The notes under the pieces were generated by a model. That model worked only from the letters and a program-made list of their open reading frames with translations, was not told where the DNA came from and did not search any database. Of a stretch of DNA of 64,000 bases, positions 11,955-24,271 are shown piece after piece. This DNA is from Parasponia andersonii (taxonomy: Eukaryota; Streptophyta; Magnoliopsida; Rosales; Cannabaceae): assembly GCA_002914805.1 (NCBI GenBank), contig JXTB01000177.1, positions 407,719 to 471,718 on the forward strand, in the 5' to 3' direction. The position numbers and the translations under genes are program-made. Numbering within the stretch: position 1 is the first letter of the stretch; each line of letters begins with the position of its first letter.

Positions 11955-13249
11955 TAAATAGAACCAGGCTTACACTATAACAAACATCAAAGATTTAAGG
12001 AGGAGCAAAGTCTAAACACCTCAAGCAAAGATCCTAATGCCCAAATTGGTTTAACCCAATAAGTCTAGGTGCACCCAGACCCTCACAAAGCTATGTGGAA
12101 CCTCAAGTGATACAATCCACCTCTTCCACTAGAAGATTGACACTCCCCTATATAGTTTATAGATATCCTAAGTCTACAATCAAATAGTCATAATTTGCTC
12201 TCCAAAATCACAAAGATGTTTTCACAAATATTAGGTGTGTATCAATTGTTTTTCTTGAAACCAAACACCCAACTTCTTAGAAAATCTCTAAAACAATCTC
12301 TTGATATCAGTAAACAAGGAATAAATAACCACATGTAATCCAATTCAACATTCAAGCCAAGAAAGCTCACTTGAGGTTTTGTCAAATACCTAGATTGCAT
12401 AAACTATTATTGCATAACCAACCCATTGTAATTCTCTAAAATGTTCCAAGGCAAGAAGTCTCAAAAGAGACAGTGAAAACCTCCAAAAAAATCACGAAAA
12501 TTCTCCAAGAAATTTGACTATAAATAGTACAAGAACTTACTTGTCAATGGTGGGAGATTGGAGCTTTTCAACCTTGAAAAAAGGCGACAACAATGGTGCT
12601 TGAGTCTTAAAACTCTTTAAATCTTTGTGATTAAGGTGGTAGAAAGGAAATAAGTGAGAGAAATTAAGGGGTTATGTTGAGTGAAGAGGGCCTATGGTGG
12701 AGTTTGGGTATGAGGGGGACAATTTGGTGAAGAGAGAAAAAACAGGCTTAGGTCGTTTGACCAGAACTGATAGCGCTACTATGCTATGACTTTTTTTTTT
12801 TTGGAGAATTGTATTATATTTTATTTTTTGAATTTATTTAGAACCAAAAATCGAAAGGATAGGAAGAAGGAGAACACCGCGGCGCTGATAATTCTAGAAC
12901 TTTTTCACAACCTACAAAGCTGCATCACTTTGTACTAGTGCTACTTTTTTTTTTTTTACTGTTTTGACTTATATTTTATCAAACACTCCCACAAAACGCA
13001 TATAATTTGCACTACATCCTATCTAGCACTTGGTTTAATGTCTTCAACCTGACTTTCTTCAAGATCATCAATTTGGCTCTCCAAGGGGGAGCTCCTCAAC
13101 AAATCTTGGCTCTCCTGCATAATAGAGGGTAAACACAAGTTTTTCACCAAATTATTTCCTTTATTTTTTTTTTTTTAATTGTTTCGTAACACTATTATTT
13201 CTTTTAATATGAACATAATACAAATTAACTCTTTAAAACAATCAATATA
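11955..13249. other. noncoding, probably part of the same decayed element
   Basis: It lies upstream, in sense, of the Transposase_32-like remnant. Poly-T runs occur at 12790-12800, 12947-12957 and 13165-13176. No gene, LTR end or primer site could be supported. Confidence 0.4.
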
Positions 13250-13600
13250 TTGAAAAGATAAAGGTTAGTGGTCACTATTTTAGTTTAACTAAAATGTGAT
13301 AGAAAAAAAAAGGTACAAATAGGCTCAAAGTGGGTATATTAGGATGATAATGTATCAAAGTTAGCTTGAAAGACTCAAACGGTTTAAAGATGACCTAAAT
13401 CATTTCTTCAATAATACCCAACATAGAATTTCATCTCAAGCTTCACTAAATAGGTGTTAGAGTTTATGAGATGTCAACATATGTCTAATACACACAAGTG
13501 TTCTCCAAAAGTTCAAAGAGTCGAGTGATCATAATAATTGTGTTCAAATATATAGAATTAAGAATAAGATTCAATTAATGCGAGTCAAGCATACAGATAA
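13250..13600 (-). repeat. second copy of the noncoding segment seen at 10085-10560
   Basis: It matches 10085-10560 in block order (AAAGGTTAG, AGGCTCAAA, AAGACTCAAA, GATGACCTAAATCAT, GAGATGTCAACATATG), with considerable divergence. See that entry. Confidence 0.45.
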
Positions 13601-13899
13601 TCTCAATGAAGTATATTTTAAAAGACCTAAGAGAACATTAACTAACTATATTTATCATCAATATCAAGTCATCTTATCTCAACAACACTCACAATTTATT
13701 CAAACTAGCAAAAGAAAAACAAGAAAAAAAAATTTCTTAAAAACACACAACTTATGGAAGGAAAATCAAGGCAATCAATATACAAGCAAAGCCACACTCA
13801 ATAAATAATAATCTAATGAGAGTTCTCACCCACAAACTTAAAATTGACAATATTCTCAAAATTTAAATGTTTAATATAAGCATAAGGAAAAAGAATACG

Positions 13900-14690
13900 T
13901 ACTAGAGAGGTGAGACATTCTCACCCTCTATTAAGATTAACAATGATGGTACACCAGGTAATATAACTTTAACTTGAGTGGTGCAAGACTCCTTTCCATA
14001 ATTTATATCTTTAGGCTTATTCATGTATACATTGGTAAAGCTCATCAAATAACAACTTTTTCCTATAGTATGTGTCATATAACACGATATAAGGGTATTG
14101 GTTTTGAATCCCTTCAAGCTTGGTAATATATAGAAATGATTGACTCATATGCTTAACTTAATTTGGCACCAGCAAATGTGATTGGTGGTGGAGAAGGTTT
14201 TGACCATGTAGGATCATCATAGATGTGACCTTTGATGAACGGTGGTAGCGTGATGATTTGAATCTCAAAAAGTGAAGATTTATAAGTGTTGTCTTGTGAT
14301 TCTTCCTCATTGATCTACTCTTTATTCTCCTTCTCACTTGGGTAATCATCATCAAACAAACCCAAGAACTTCTTACTTGTGTTATGCTCCTCACAGAGGC
14401 TTTCTTCTGTGTTTAAATTGTGTCTTTATCATAGCCACCGCTCTTGTTATGGCTTCAACTGAATCCTATAGAAACTCAATTTGTTACTTACGAATGGTCT
14501 CCGTTCTCTCCCACTCGTCATAGTGAAGTCTTATTTCCTTTGAAAATTGTGCAAAAACATATACAAAGTCGGGAGAAGACTCTATTTGGTGATGTGGAGT
14601 ATCACACCATGATGCCGAAATATTAGAGCTATCTCTTAAACTGAGATGGCTTGGTGGATAATTCCAATTCTGATTGTTAAAGTCGGCCAT
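13900..14690 (-). pseudogene. unrecognised retroelement-type coding remnant
   Basis: The minus-strand reading from 14690 starts MADFNNQNWNYPPSHLSLRD, then SSPDFVYVFAQFSKEIRLHY, a stop near 14484, and further short open stretches to about 14330 (SVEAITRAVAMIKTQFKHRR in another register). The Asn/Gln/Pro-rich start and the position beside the 13250-13600 repeat suggest the N-terminal part of a gag-like protein. I cannot name the family. The rest down to 13900 gives only broken frames. It could be chance coding, but the local amino-acid composition argues for an old gene. Confidence 0.3.
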
Positions 14691-14748
14691 ATCTTCTAAT
14701 AACCAATAAGCTTATATAGTTGATAGATAGAGATGATACTATTCTTCT

Positions 14749-14864
14749 TTCAACTTATATTCTTGTTTTGGATCAAAGATTGATATGGAAAATTTATATT
14801 TGATACTTCAACTTATATTCTTGTTTTGGATCAAAGATTGATATGGAAAATTTATATTTGATAC
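14749..14864. repeat. 58-bp perfect tandem duplication
   Basis: Two identical 58-bp copies, 14749-14806 and 14807-14864, starting TTCAACTTATATTCTTG. No variation between copies was noticed, so the duplication is recent or an assembly effect. Confidence 0.9.
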
Positions 14865-17160
14865 TTCGGAATAAATCATGATTCAGGCCTAATATTATTT
14901 TAATTCAATAAATTTATCAATTCTTTTAGGTCAATAAATGATTACTCTATTATTTTATTTATTGGAAAAAAAAACTAATGGTTCTATCTTTTTGGGACCA
15001 ATTTGTTTATACTAAATATGTTGCGATCTCACAAATTATGCTATAAAATCCATAGTTTTAGCAATGCGTTTGAAAGTTGTATCATTTAACGGTGACTATT
15101 ATAGTTATATATGTTTCTATAGTTTATAATTTAAAATACAAATCATTTATAATATAAGATTATCATATTTCAAAGCAAATTATAATAAATCTCGATATAC
15201 TTGAAGTTACCACGCTTCCAATTCGGTAAAACCAGTAATTCCAAAGATTTATATTTGACTAAATTTTGTTTAACATAATTCCAGGAGTTAATTTAGCATA
15301 TAAATAATCTAATAATTTTTTATAAATAATTTTATGGGTCCAGTCAAAATGAAGATTATCACGAAGATATTGTTATAAAAAAAAAAAAATTAATATCACT
15401 AAGGTCCCCAACGTGTATTATTTAGGTTCTTATTCTTATTTTTGTAACAAACTCCTTAACTTATTATTTTGTTTCATTTATATCTTTTTTCACTGATTCT
15501 GTGAAAAAAAAAAAAAGAATGGTGTTAAGTGGCCCTGCTCACCATGTGTTCTATTTGGAAGGGTATAACTTAGAATTTCGAAAAAGAGAAAAATTAACAA
15601 TGAATCTCGCCTTACATCTCTTATGGTTCTCTAGAATATTATGATTTATACAGGCTAAAGTTGAACTTCTTGAATGTACGAAGAAGAAAAAGGAAAAAGA
15701 ATAAAAAAAAAAAAGTGAGAATTTTTCTCTGGTCTTTCATGTGTTCGTTCTTTCTTAAATGTTTTACAAATAACCATTGTCATTTGATACTTGGAGAGCT
15801 CTAGCCAAGGCACAAGCGAAAGGAGCCTTTGGAGGGTCTGGGCTCAAAATATGTAGAGAAAAGTAAAGATTTTCTTGTCAAATTATAATAAACGAACTAG
15901 AAAAAAATAACGTAAACATCATTAAGTATATATATCTTTAAATTTCTCCGTCTTCTTCAACTTTCTCACCTCTGCTTACCTAGTGAATTTATTTTTCTTT
16001 ATCTCAAAAATCAAAAAAAGATATACCTATTTTCGTTAATTTCAGATTTCATATGTTCAGGTCGATTACAAATATTAAAAATATATGGATCAATAAAACT
16101 TTAATTAAGATCTATCATTTCTAAATCAACCACCAAAGAAAGATCAAACCCCTAAATAGGAGTATTAATAAAAATAGAGTTTTGTTCAAAAGGAATTTGC
16201 AGGCCCATCATCCTTACGAAGAGTGTGAGATTGTGGCATACCATAAGAAGGAGCAGTTTTAGTGTCTTGAAGCTGAACAAGAATATGCAGAAACTTTTTT
16301 ACAGAATAATAAAATCAGGAACATATCTATATGCAAAAAAAAGGCTCGAAAATCATGGCAACATAGTCTCAGAAAATGGACTGCTACCAGTCATACCGTA
16401 ATTAAATACATGGAGTAAAAGCTATCAGATTTAATTCTCATTAAGGATGGGGCAAGAGTCAATATCGGATGATGTATTACAAGAAGTGCATAACATAATA
16501 TAACAAGAAGTGCATAACATCCACAAATTATTAAAAAAAAAAAGAGCAAATTTATGAGTAATTAATATAATGTGATAAGAAGCCAAAAAATATTGTTCGG
16601 GTATTTAAATTTAGTAGAAGAGTAACAGTAACTGGCAGTAATCAATTACAGATGAAAAATAACAATTTATAGGGTGAGCCACATTTTTATCAAGGTGGAA
16701 CGAAAGTTATTGAAAAATACAAAATCTTCTTATTTTTTTTTGTACGCTTCTTGTAATTTCTGAATTAAAAGAGGAAAAAAAAAGCAAAATTCTAGAATAA
16801 ACTATTTGAGATATTAATTGTATTTTTTAATTTTATATAACGTGAAACTTCCACTACAAATAGGCGTTAAACATAACTAATGTTCTTAATATCAGTGCAT
16901 TTTGGCTCATAAAAATAAGTTCAATGTTAATTTTACAAAATCATTTGAATTTGGATTTTGTTAATAAATAGCCAATTTTTTAACTAACTATTTCAAAACC
17001 TTTTGACTTCTAAAATGACTTTCTTTGGAACTTAAATTTTTTACGGAAAAGAAAAAAAAAAATTCTGATTTCATTTTCTTTTGTTTAGTTTTATTCAAAA
17101 ATCGAGAAAAAAATTTTAAAATTTTTCAAGAGATTTGATATCATTTTTTTTTTTTAAATT
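14865..17160. other. intergenic region upstream of the host gene
   Basis: AT-rich, with A- and T-homopolymers and a small direct repeat of ACAAGAAGTGCATAACAT at about 16480-16520. No gene, RNA or element boundary was recognised. Confidence 0.5.
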
Positions 17161-17287
17161 TTGACCCTCATAATTTTATTTATTTGTTTTCCGGCAAGAG
17201 TATTTTTTTCCCCCCACAAATCCAAATATTGTCCCAGGTGTCTCCCTCGCGGACGAGAATTCGTTCCTCATTCACCTTCCCCCAAAA
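17161..17287 (+). promoter_or_regulatory. probable promoter-proximal region and 5' UTR of the MBD8-like gene
   Basis: Composition shifts from T-rich to C/CT-rich (CCCCCCACAAATCC, GTCTCCCTCGCGGACGAG) within the 90 bases before the ATG, as in many plant 5' UTRs. No convincing TATA box is seen; TAATTTTATTTATTT at 17168-17183 is weak. The start context CAAAAATGGCG fits the plant preference for A at -3 and G at +4. The transcription start was not determined. Confidence 0.4.
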
Positions 17288-20200
17288 ATGGCGGCAGTCG
17301 CCACAAACCCGCCCCAAGCTCCGGCCGAGCCGATTCTGAAACTGGATTCCCTATCTCACATTGACATTGCCTCACTCTCCCAGTCGGAGCTTCACGCCCT
17401 CTCTCTCTGCTCCTCCTCCGCTTTTGACCTCCGCGGCACCGACGACATCGTCGTCCCCAAAATCGACCGCTCCATCTTCAACGAAAGCGCCGGTTCTCGC
17501 CGCCAGACCTACTCCTGCCCCCGCCGCTCTCAGTCCTCATCTTCGTCGTCTTCCTCCCTCTCCGCCGCCGCCATCACCGTTCACCGCCGCAGAGTCCCCG
17601 GGCTCCACCCCAACGCCCCGAAGGTCCCGCTGGTCCTCGCCGACGATCCCGAACGCTTCGAGAACCGTTCGATCATCGACCACCTCAAGCATTTCATCTC
17701 GCAAGATCCTAAATTCGACTATGTCGAGCTCTCCCCGCCTTCGATGCCGCCGACGGAATTGGGCGCCAATCCCGCGGGAGGGCGAGGGTTTGGGGAGATG
17801 GAGGATGGAAGGAGGAGGGCTGAAATGATTGCGGCGAGCCTTGGCGGAGAGAGGAAGAGGAAGAGAGGGAGGAAGCCCAAGTTGAAGGTCCAACTCCAAC
17901 TGCAAAATGTGGTAGTGCCCGGGCCGGAGGGTCGTGGAGGTCTGGAAATGGCGAATCGGAATGGCGTTGCGGTCGATTTTTCGGCTCTGGGAAATGCGGA
18001 TGATCCGTACGGAGACGAGTTGAGCAAGAGAACAGTGGGTTTGGAGGGTGAGGAGGCTCTTCTAGGGTTTCTGAGGGATTTGGATGGGCAATGGGGCAGT
18101 AGAAGGAAGAAGAGGAAGATTGTGGACGCAAGCGAGTTCGGTGATGCCTTGCCAATGGGGTGGAAACTTTTGCTTGGCCTCAAGAGGAAAGAGGGTCGTG
18201 CTTGGATTTATTGCCGGAGATACATAAGGTGTTTCTTTCCTTTCATTTTCTATTGTTTTCTTCTCAAGTTTGTGAATCTGTTTGGTAACTCAGAAAAATG
18301 AGAACCCGAAACTATGTAATACATGCCTTGAAAAAGTTTAGTCGAAGTTATACGTACTTCATTTCTATTAACATAAACAGACATATTGAGATTGGTGGTG
18401 TTATCATATGGAGTTTCTGAGTCTTTTGGGTTACTCAGAAGATGAGAACCTGAATTTGAAAAATTGAGTCAAAATTCAGTTTACTTCAGTCCTATTAACG
18501 AAGACAAGTATTTTGAGATATATCATATTGTTCTCGGTTAATGCATGCAAAATGTGCTAGTAACTATCCCAGTTAAGTTTTCTATAACTTAAAACAAGAT
18601 GAGAGCATATTCTTTATTGAATTTTATCTATTATGTGGCGGCTCTATTAGTTTAGGCGCATTTGTCATTTTATTTGAAATGGTTTACGAAGATTAGTACT
18701 TGTACACATTCAAGGAATTGTTGCTCCGAAATTATTATATGCATGCCTGACAAAAAATATATAGTGAATAACGTTTTGCATTGAATGTGTAGAAAGTAAA
18801 ACTGTGGAACTATACTACTTACAAATGGAATGGAATGTATGTATTCCTACGTAATTGGTCCTTTTTTTTAGAATGTGTTCATTTAAATGATTTGCATATG
18901 TTTCCCAGGGTTGTATGTATTGAAAAATTGATAAAGCAACAGTTTTAGTACCCTGGTTGTTTTGAAGCTCACTCACATGAGTAATTTGTGAACCTAAATA
19001 TTCTTTCTCCTTCATTTCTTGTAACTATGAAGTATATTTGTGTGCTTCTCTCTTTCCGTCTCCACTTCCCTTACCTGTTATTTTGGTACTTTGATACTCT
19101 GCAGCCCTACTGGACAACAATTTGTAAGCTGCAACGATGTTTCTTCATATTTGCAATCCGTTAGTGGTGTCAGTGCCTCAACGGAACCGAATGGTTACAA
19201 AAGTGAAGATATTCAGGAGTACAGGCAGATAACTGAAAATGTAAGTACATATTTGTTCTGCTGTTTTGGCATGTTTAACTTCTTCAACGAGATTTGTTGG
19301 ATATGCCGCAGAATGCAGGTTTGATCTTTAAGGATGCAGACCAGAGGCAAGACCTCAATTCAAATTCTGCTGTTCCCACTCCTGCATCCAATGAGCAGGA
19401 GAAGGAAGTTGCTTTATTGGGGATGGAGAATCTTGCAGAGGTTCAGATACATGACCTCTTCGAATGTCATAAGTGCAGTACGACCTTTGATGAGAAGGAT
19501 GCATATTTGCAGCATCTTTTATCCTTTCACCAGAGGACTACTAGGAGGTACAGACTCGGTTCATCTGTTGGTGATGGAGTGATAATTAAAGATGGAAAAT
19601 ATGAATGCCAGTTCTGCCATAAAGTGTTTCTGGAACGTCGTCGCTACAATGGTCATGTGGGGATCCATGTCAGGAATTATGTGAGGAGGGCTGAAGAACC
19701 GCATACTCCAACTCCAGAGAAGAAAATTGAATCTCCTACCAGAGATGACTTGCCTTCAAGGATCTCTAAAATGGATGCTTTAATAGAAATTGCTCAAAAT
19801 TCAATGCTAGAAACTTCTGTCGGACATGACAATGGATCCAAAGGAGGCTCTGATCCTGATAAATCTCTTGCAATTCCTAGTCCGGAATTGCCTGTTTCCA
19901 ATTCTGATCGTGAATTGAACATGGAGTCTCCTCTTAGTGAACAGGAACTTGATGATAGTATGATTGATCAATATCATTTAGATCAGCAAGATAATGAGAA
20001 TATGGTCACTGATAGAAGCATGGAGAAAACAGATGATGCTAGTGGAATTGTAGACCTTAAGGAGAAGCAAGATGATGATACACTTAAAAGTTTTATGGAG
20101 GAAGATAGTTTGGCATTCAAGTCTGATGTAGACAAGTCTGCCACTGAGCAGGAACGAGTTTCTGAATGTGATAGACCTACCTCGAATTCTCATATTATTT

Positions 20201-22519
20201 GTGATGTTGAGAATGAAACAAAAATAAATGATGTTGGTGGTACCTTAGAGCACCCAAAACCTGTTGAAGTAAATGCCACTAATATTAACGAACTGGAAAT
20301 TGACCTTGATAGTACTATCCATGGCCCAACTAATGACATTGCAGCAGAGTCCATGCAGCAATATTCTGAAGGAAAGGAAATCTCCCTTGAGAATTCTGAC
20401 TCGTCAATGTCCATTTTGCAGCCAGTACCTTGTTTTCCCTCATCAAATGCAACTTCTGATAAGGTATTTATAGATAAAAAATGGCATATTTAGTTAGTTT
20501 TTGGTTTCACATTACAGTGAAAGTGCATCGAGAATGTTATAGCATTTGAGTTAAAATGATTTTTGTTTCTATCTGTGTTTTTTTTACCCCTCCTCTTTTA
20601 GATAGTTTCCTTTTCTCTTTTAAGTAAAATCCTATACTAGTTACTCATTGTTTCTCTTCCAAAAACTGTAGACTAACTTTTGCGCTATTAAAGATGGACA
20701 GTATCCTGTTTGAACTTGGGATATGTCTATAGAGATTCTAATCTTGCTGTTGCTATATACAAGACTAGATTAACTTTTACTCAGAGGTCTTTGGAGGTCA
20801 CTTTGACTCGATGCTTGTAGTTAATGGTTTTCTTTGCTCTTTTAAAAATGTAGGATGTTATTCGTCTAATAATTTATTTACTAACTGGCCAAATGGAAAA
20901 AGGAATTAGGCCTCTCAATTGGGTGTCTGAAGCCTATCTATGCTCTGAAAGAGGTGGGAAAGCCTCAGCCTGAGGACTAAGCAGAGCCAGGCCTTGTATT
21001 CTTAAATTGTTGCGAGCTTAGCCTTTTTGGTCAGGCTGTGATGAATATGAGGTTGAGTTTTCCTGATATGCATTAAATTTCCTCAAAATTCAGATATAGA
21101 GATGATGAAACTTTAAGCCAGTATAATTGAACCAATTACCTCTTCTTTGGATTGTATTAAAAACTCTTGAAATTTGTGACAACGATGCTAACTACTTTAG
21201 TGCTAGACAAAAATGTACATATATATAACTGCTTTGGCTGGTTGCAATCAGGACTCTGCTAGCTGAACCGAATATAGTTCTTTCCTAAAATCATTGGCAG
21301 AACTGAGCATAGCCCAAGATTAAATAATCTTTTATGCTGGAATTTTTCTGCTAAAAAATTCAGTTTATTCCAATTTACCCTACCAAGATTACCAAGAAGA
21401 AGATGGAATTTTGTTTTCAATAGAAATGGTCTAATATACATCTGAAGAAACTTGTTTGACTGATTATTATTACTTTATTATGAATGCTTTGCCAACATAT
21501 TAAAAAGATAAAGAGGCTAATTCACATACGCTTCTACTTGTATTTTTTAATTTTTTATGTTTTGTAGGAGGGAAAGGGGTAGAATTGATAGGGAGGAGGG
21601 AGAAAGGTAATTAGTAAGGTCTTTTGTTTGGTAGATCTGATAACATGGAGTCAGAGGAAAGGTGGACTCTGGAGGCCCTGATGGCTCTAGAAAGTTAGAT
21701 GGATTAGTGAAGCAATTGGCTACTGTAATTCAGTTGTGTAGAATTGATTTTTCTTCGTCTAGATATCAAAATTAAATGGGGGTATATTTTTAAATTTGTT
21801 GTCTATCCCTCCTCCCTTTCTGTCAAACTAGAAAGGAAGTTATTGTGCCATCCCTGTCCATTTTGATTCTTTATTTTCCTTTGTTCCTTTTAAAATAGTT
21901 ACCTTTTCCTTTTTGACATGGATTTTTACTTTGTTTGACACTATCTCATGTAATAAGCACTTAAATTTTCATGATTCCATTTTATTTGTCCTTGGAATCA
22001 GATTTCTTAAAGCGCGTAGGTTTAGCAGGCATGATTTCTTTCACCTGCATACATTTTGATAATAAGATATTTTGGTTTGAACATCGTATTTTTAGTTTTT
22101 TTTTATTTTGTTGACAGGAAGAACAAATTTTCCATGTTGAACAGAGACAAGAGAGCATAACAGGGTTTGAAGAACTGAGGCTCGAAGAAATCGAACCTTT
22201 CAAGTATGATTTTGGCAATGGCCAAGATTCTCCTTCTTTGCGGGAGGTGCCGATTGATCTGGAAGGTACTACAGAGATGGAAGATGCATTCGGAACATCG
22301 GTCCGTTATGAATCAGAGGAAATGATGTTAAACATTGCTGGAAGAGATCAGCTTACTACTGTGTGTGTGTGGTGTGGGGTAGAATTTAACCATGATGGTC
22401 TTGATTCTGAAATGCAAGCGGATTCTGTCGGATTTATTTGTCCGACTTGCAAAGTAAAGATATCAGGGGAGCTCAGTGTGTTGGATAATGGATCACCTGT
22501 TAATCCTCATCCAATTTAG
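17288..22519 (+). CDS. MBD8: MBD8-like methyl-CpG-binding-domain protein with AT-hook and C2H2 zinc fingers
   Basis: Four exons: 17288-18228, 19105-19240, 19312-20463, 22118-22519. All junctions are GT/AG and the phases add up to 876 codons plus TAG. The N terminus carries LSQSELHALSLCSSSAFDLR and KIDRSIFNESAGSRRQTYS, typical of plant proteins annotated as MBD8. An AT-hook-like KRGRKPK lies at about 190. The MBD runs from about 286 (ALPMGWKLLLGLKRKEGRAW) across intron 1 into SPTGQQFVSCNDVSSYL. Two C2H2 fingers have C411/C414/H427/H432 and C458/C461/H474/H478. An acidic linker follows, then a C-terminal CxxC pair (C826/C829, C851/C854). A nuclear DNA-binding role is inferred from these domains; methyl-CpG binding cannot be assumed, since many plant MBDs do not bind it. 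The ORF is intact, unlike everything around it. The family call is from recollection of the motifs. Confidence 0.85.
18276..18540 (+). repeat. diverged tandem duplication of about 145 bp in intron 1
   Basis: Blocks ACTCAGAAAAATGAGAACCC, a TTTAGTCGAAGTTA-like stretch and TTCTATTAACATAAACAGAC (from 18288) recur as ACTCAGAAGATGAGAACCTG, TTGAGTCAAAATTCAG and TCCTATTAACGAAGACAAG (from 18433). The offset is about 145 bp. The copies have diverged a lot. Confidence 0.55.
21558..21840. mobile_element. possible decayed Tourist-like MITE in intron 3
   Basis: TTTTGTAGGAGGGAAAGGGG near 21562 is roughly complementary to CCCTCCTCCCTTTCTGTCAA near 21808. This resembles the purine/pyrimidine subterminal tracts of MITE A (787-1227). 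No clear TSD. The rest of intron 3 (20464-22117) holds nothing I recognise. Confidence 0.35.
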
Positions 22520-23900
22520 ACAAAGGTACTCTTTAATTTTTGAACCAGGTTAATTTTCTTTAACGTTAGGTAATATCTAAATGTTGCTTGTTCGGAATGT
22601 TCTATTACTCTGTTCTTAACAAAACAGTGACTACTAAACTATTTGCTATCAGTGTTTTCTCTTTTGTGGATATTATACTCCTTGTGATATGGCCATTTTT
22701 GGTTTCCCCACTATGGTTTTAAAATTGTTGAGTCTATCTTATTATTTTCCTCTGCCATCTAGACAGATGGTATAGGAGGGTTTGCCAGTGTATATCATTT
22801 TTTTTCTCCTAATGAAAGTCAACTTTTAGACTTAAATGTCAAAACTTAAAGGTCGTTGAGAAATTGTGTATATTTTTCTTGCCTGTAGGAGACCTTGTTG
22901 TCTGTTCATTGGTTTTGTGGATCATGAAAATTAGTACAAGTTATTGTTTCTATCTAGTGAAGAGGAAGATGTTACTGTTTCTTGATGCGAGTACACTCTA
23001 GTGACTTTTGTTGAGAAGTATGCACATTCATGATTAAGAAGAAAAAGACTCGTGTCCAACCTAGAAGGCTAAAATTCTGAATCAGAGTCAGCTTGAAATT
23101 TGATCCAGAATTCTGTAACTAAATCTGGAACAGTTCATCCCTACTAAACCTGTGATACTAAACTCGAAGCTATGGTTGACACTGTTATTGAACATACTTT
23201 TGACACTAAAAATTTGAAATAGTAAAGGTCTATAGGTATCTTGTCTCCCAAAGATTGTAGGGTAGCTTTCAGCTCAAATTCTGTTTGTGTATTTGTGTGA
23301 TGTTATACAGAGGAGTAATCCGTATTCGTAAATTTATGTCCAAATACATGCTTATTTTTTTCCGGTTAGATTTGTCTATATCTTTTGTTATTACAGCTTC
23401 CAAGCTTAAACTAAGCTCCATTTTTTTTTTTTTTTGCAGCTTCTAAGTCAGGCTTAGTTGCATGTTACTAATACTATTTTCTTAATTAGATGTTACTGAT
23501 GTCCTTTTCTCCACCCGTGCTTTGGCAGTGGATTTGCTGTTGGACAACATAGTTTTGTGGCTTTGAATTGAATGTAGGTCTCATTTTTGGAATTGGATTT
23601 TGGTTATTGGCGTGTTTTTCTCAGTTTGATAAGTTGTATTGTGGCTGTGTGAATGGGATCCTCATTTGTTCAATTTTGTAATATGCTCTATCTAATATGT
23701 TCATGTTCGTGTACTATGCGATGAAATCATTCCATTTGTGAGGTTTTTTCGGTTGCGTGTTTTTCTCAGTTTGATAAGTTGTATTGTGGCTGTGTGAATG
23801 GGATCCTCATTTGTTCAATTTTGTAATATGCTCTATCTAATATGTTCATGTTCGTGTACTATGCGATGAAATCATAGATGCCCAAATTGCGTTCTAAGGT
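22520..23900 (+). other. 3' UTR and downstream region of the MBD8-like gene, possible 3' UTR intron
   Basis: Just after the stop, CAAAG/GTACTC (22526) could be a splice donor. Good acceptors follow a long T-run at 23438-23439 (TTTTTGCAG) and at 23527-23528 (TTTGGCAG). If used, the 3' UTR holds one intron of about 0.9-1.0 kb. This is inference from splice motifs only. No canonical AATAAA was found before 24120. Confidence 0.35.
23610..23875 (+). repeat. 121-bp direct duplication in the 3' flank of the MBD8-like gene
   Basis: 23610-23730 and 23755-23875 appear identical (start GCGTGTTTTTCTCAGTTTGA, end GCGATGAAATCAT), with 24 bp between them, so the period is 145 bp. The 3' UTR would contain one or both copies. 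Confidence 0.9.
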
Positions 23901-24271
23901 AGATATTCCTTTCCACTTTTAAGTAATTGCTTTATTTACCGATAAGAGCAAAGATAAAAAGGTCGAATAGAGCTTACGTTATGGAATTGTAATGGTAGTT
24001 TTATGTGCTCCGCCCCATTAATTATTAGGTTTATGTTAGAACTAGTGTCATCTTGGTATAAAAACCACATTGCTTCAAATATCGCCGAGTATCCCAACCA
24101 TATTGGAACAGAGCAGAGAGAGGAATAAATCTCACATTTATACAAAATTAATAAATGTAAGGTAGGACCCAGCGAGCGTGGTTTTTCAGGTGAGCCATAT
24201 TAGATTCTAATTCCGTTTAATTATATTAATGCATGAAAAGAATTACCTTTAGATTGATGTTAAATAATGTA

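Noticed and set aside
17537-18183. Minus-strand ORFs of 122-154 codons opposite exon 1
   Set aside because: They lie opposite a GC-rich, well-supported exon and have low-complexity Ser/Pro/Arg composition. They are shadows of the MBD8-like gene.
18276-23875. Same 145-bp period in the intron 1 and 3' flank duplications
   Set aside because: The two repeat units share no sequence, so the equal period is taken as coincidence.
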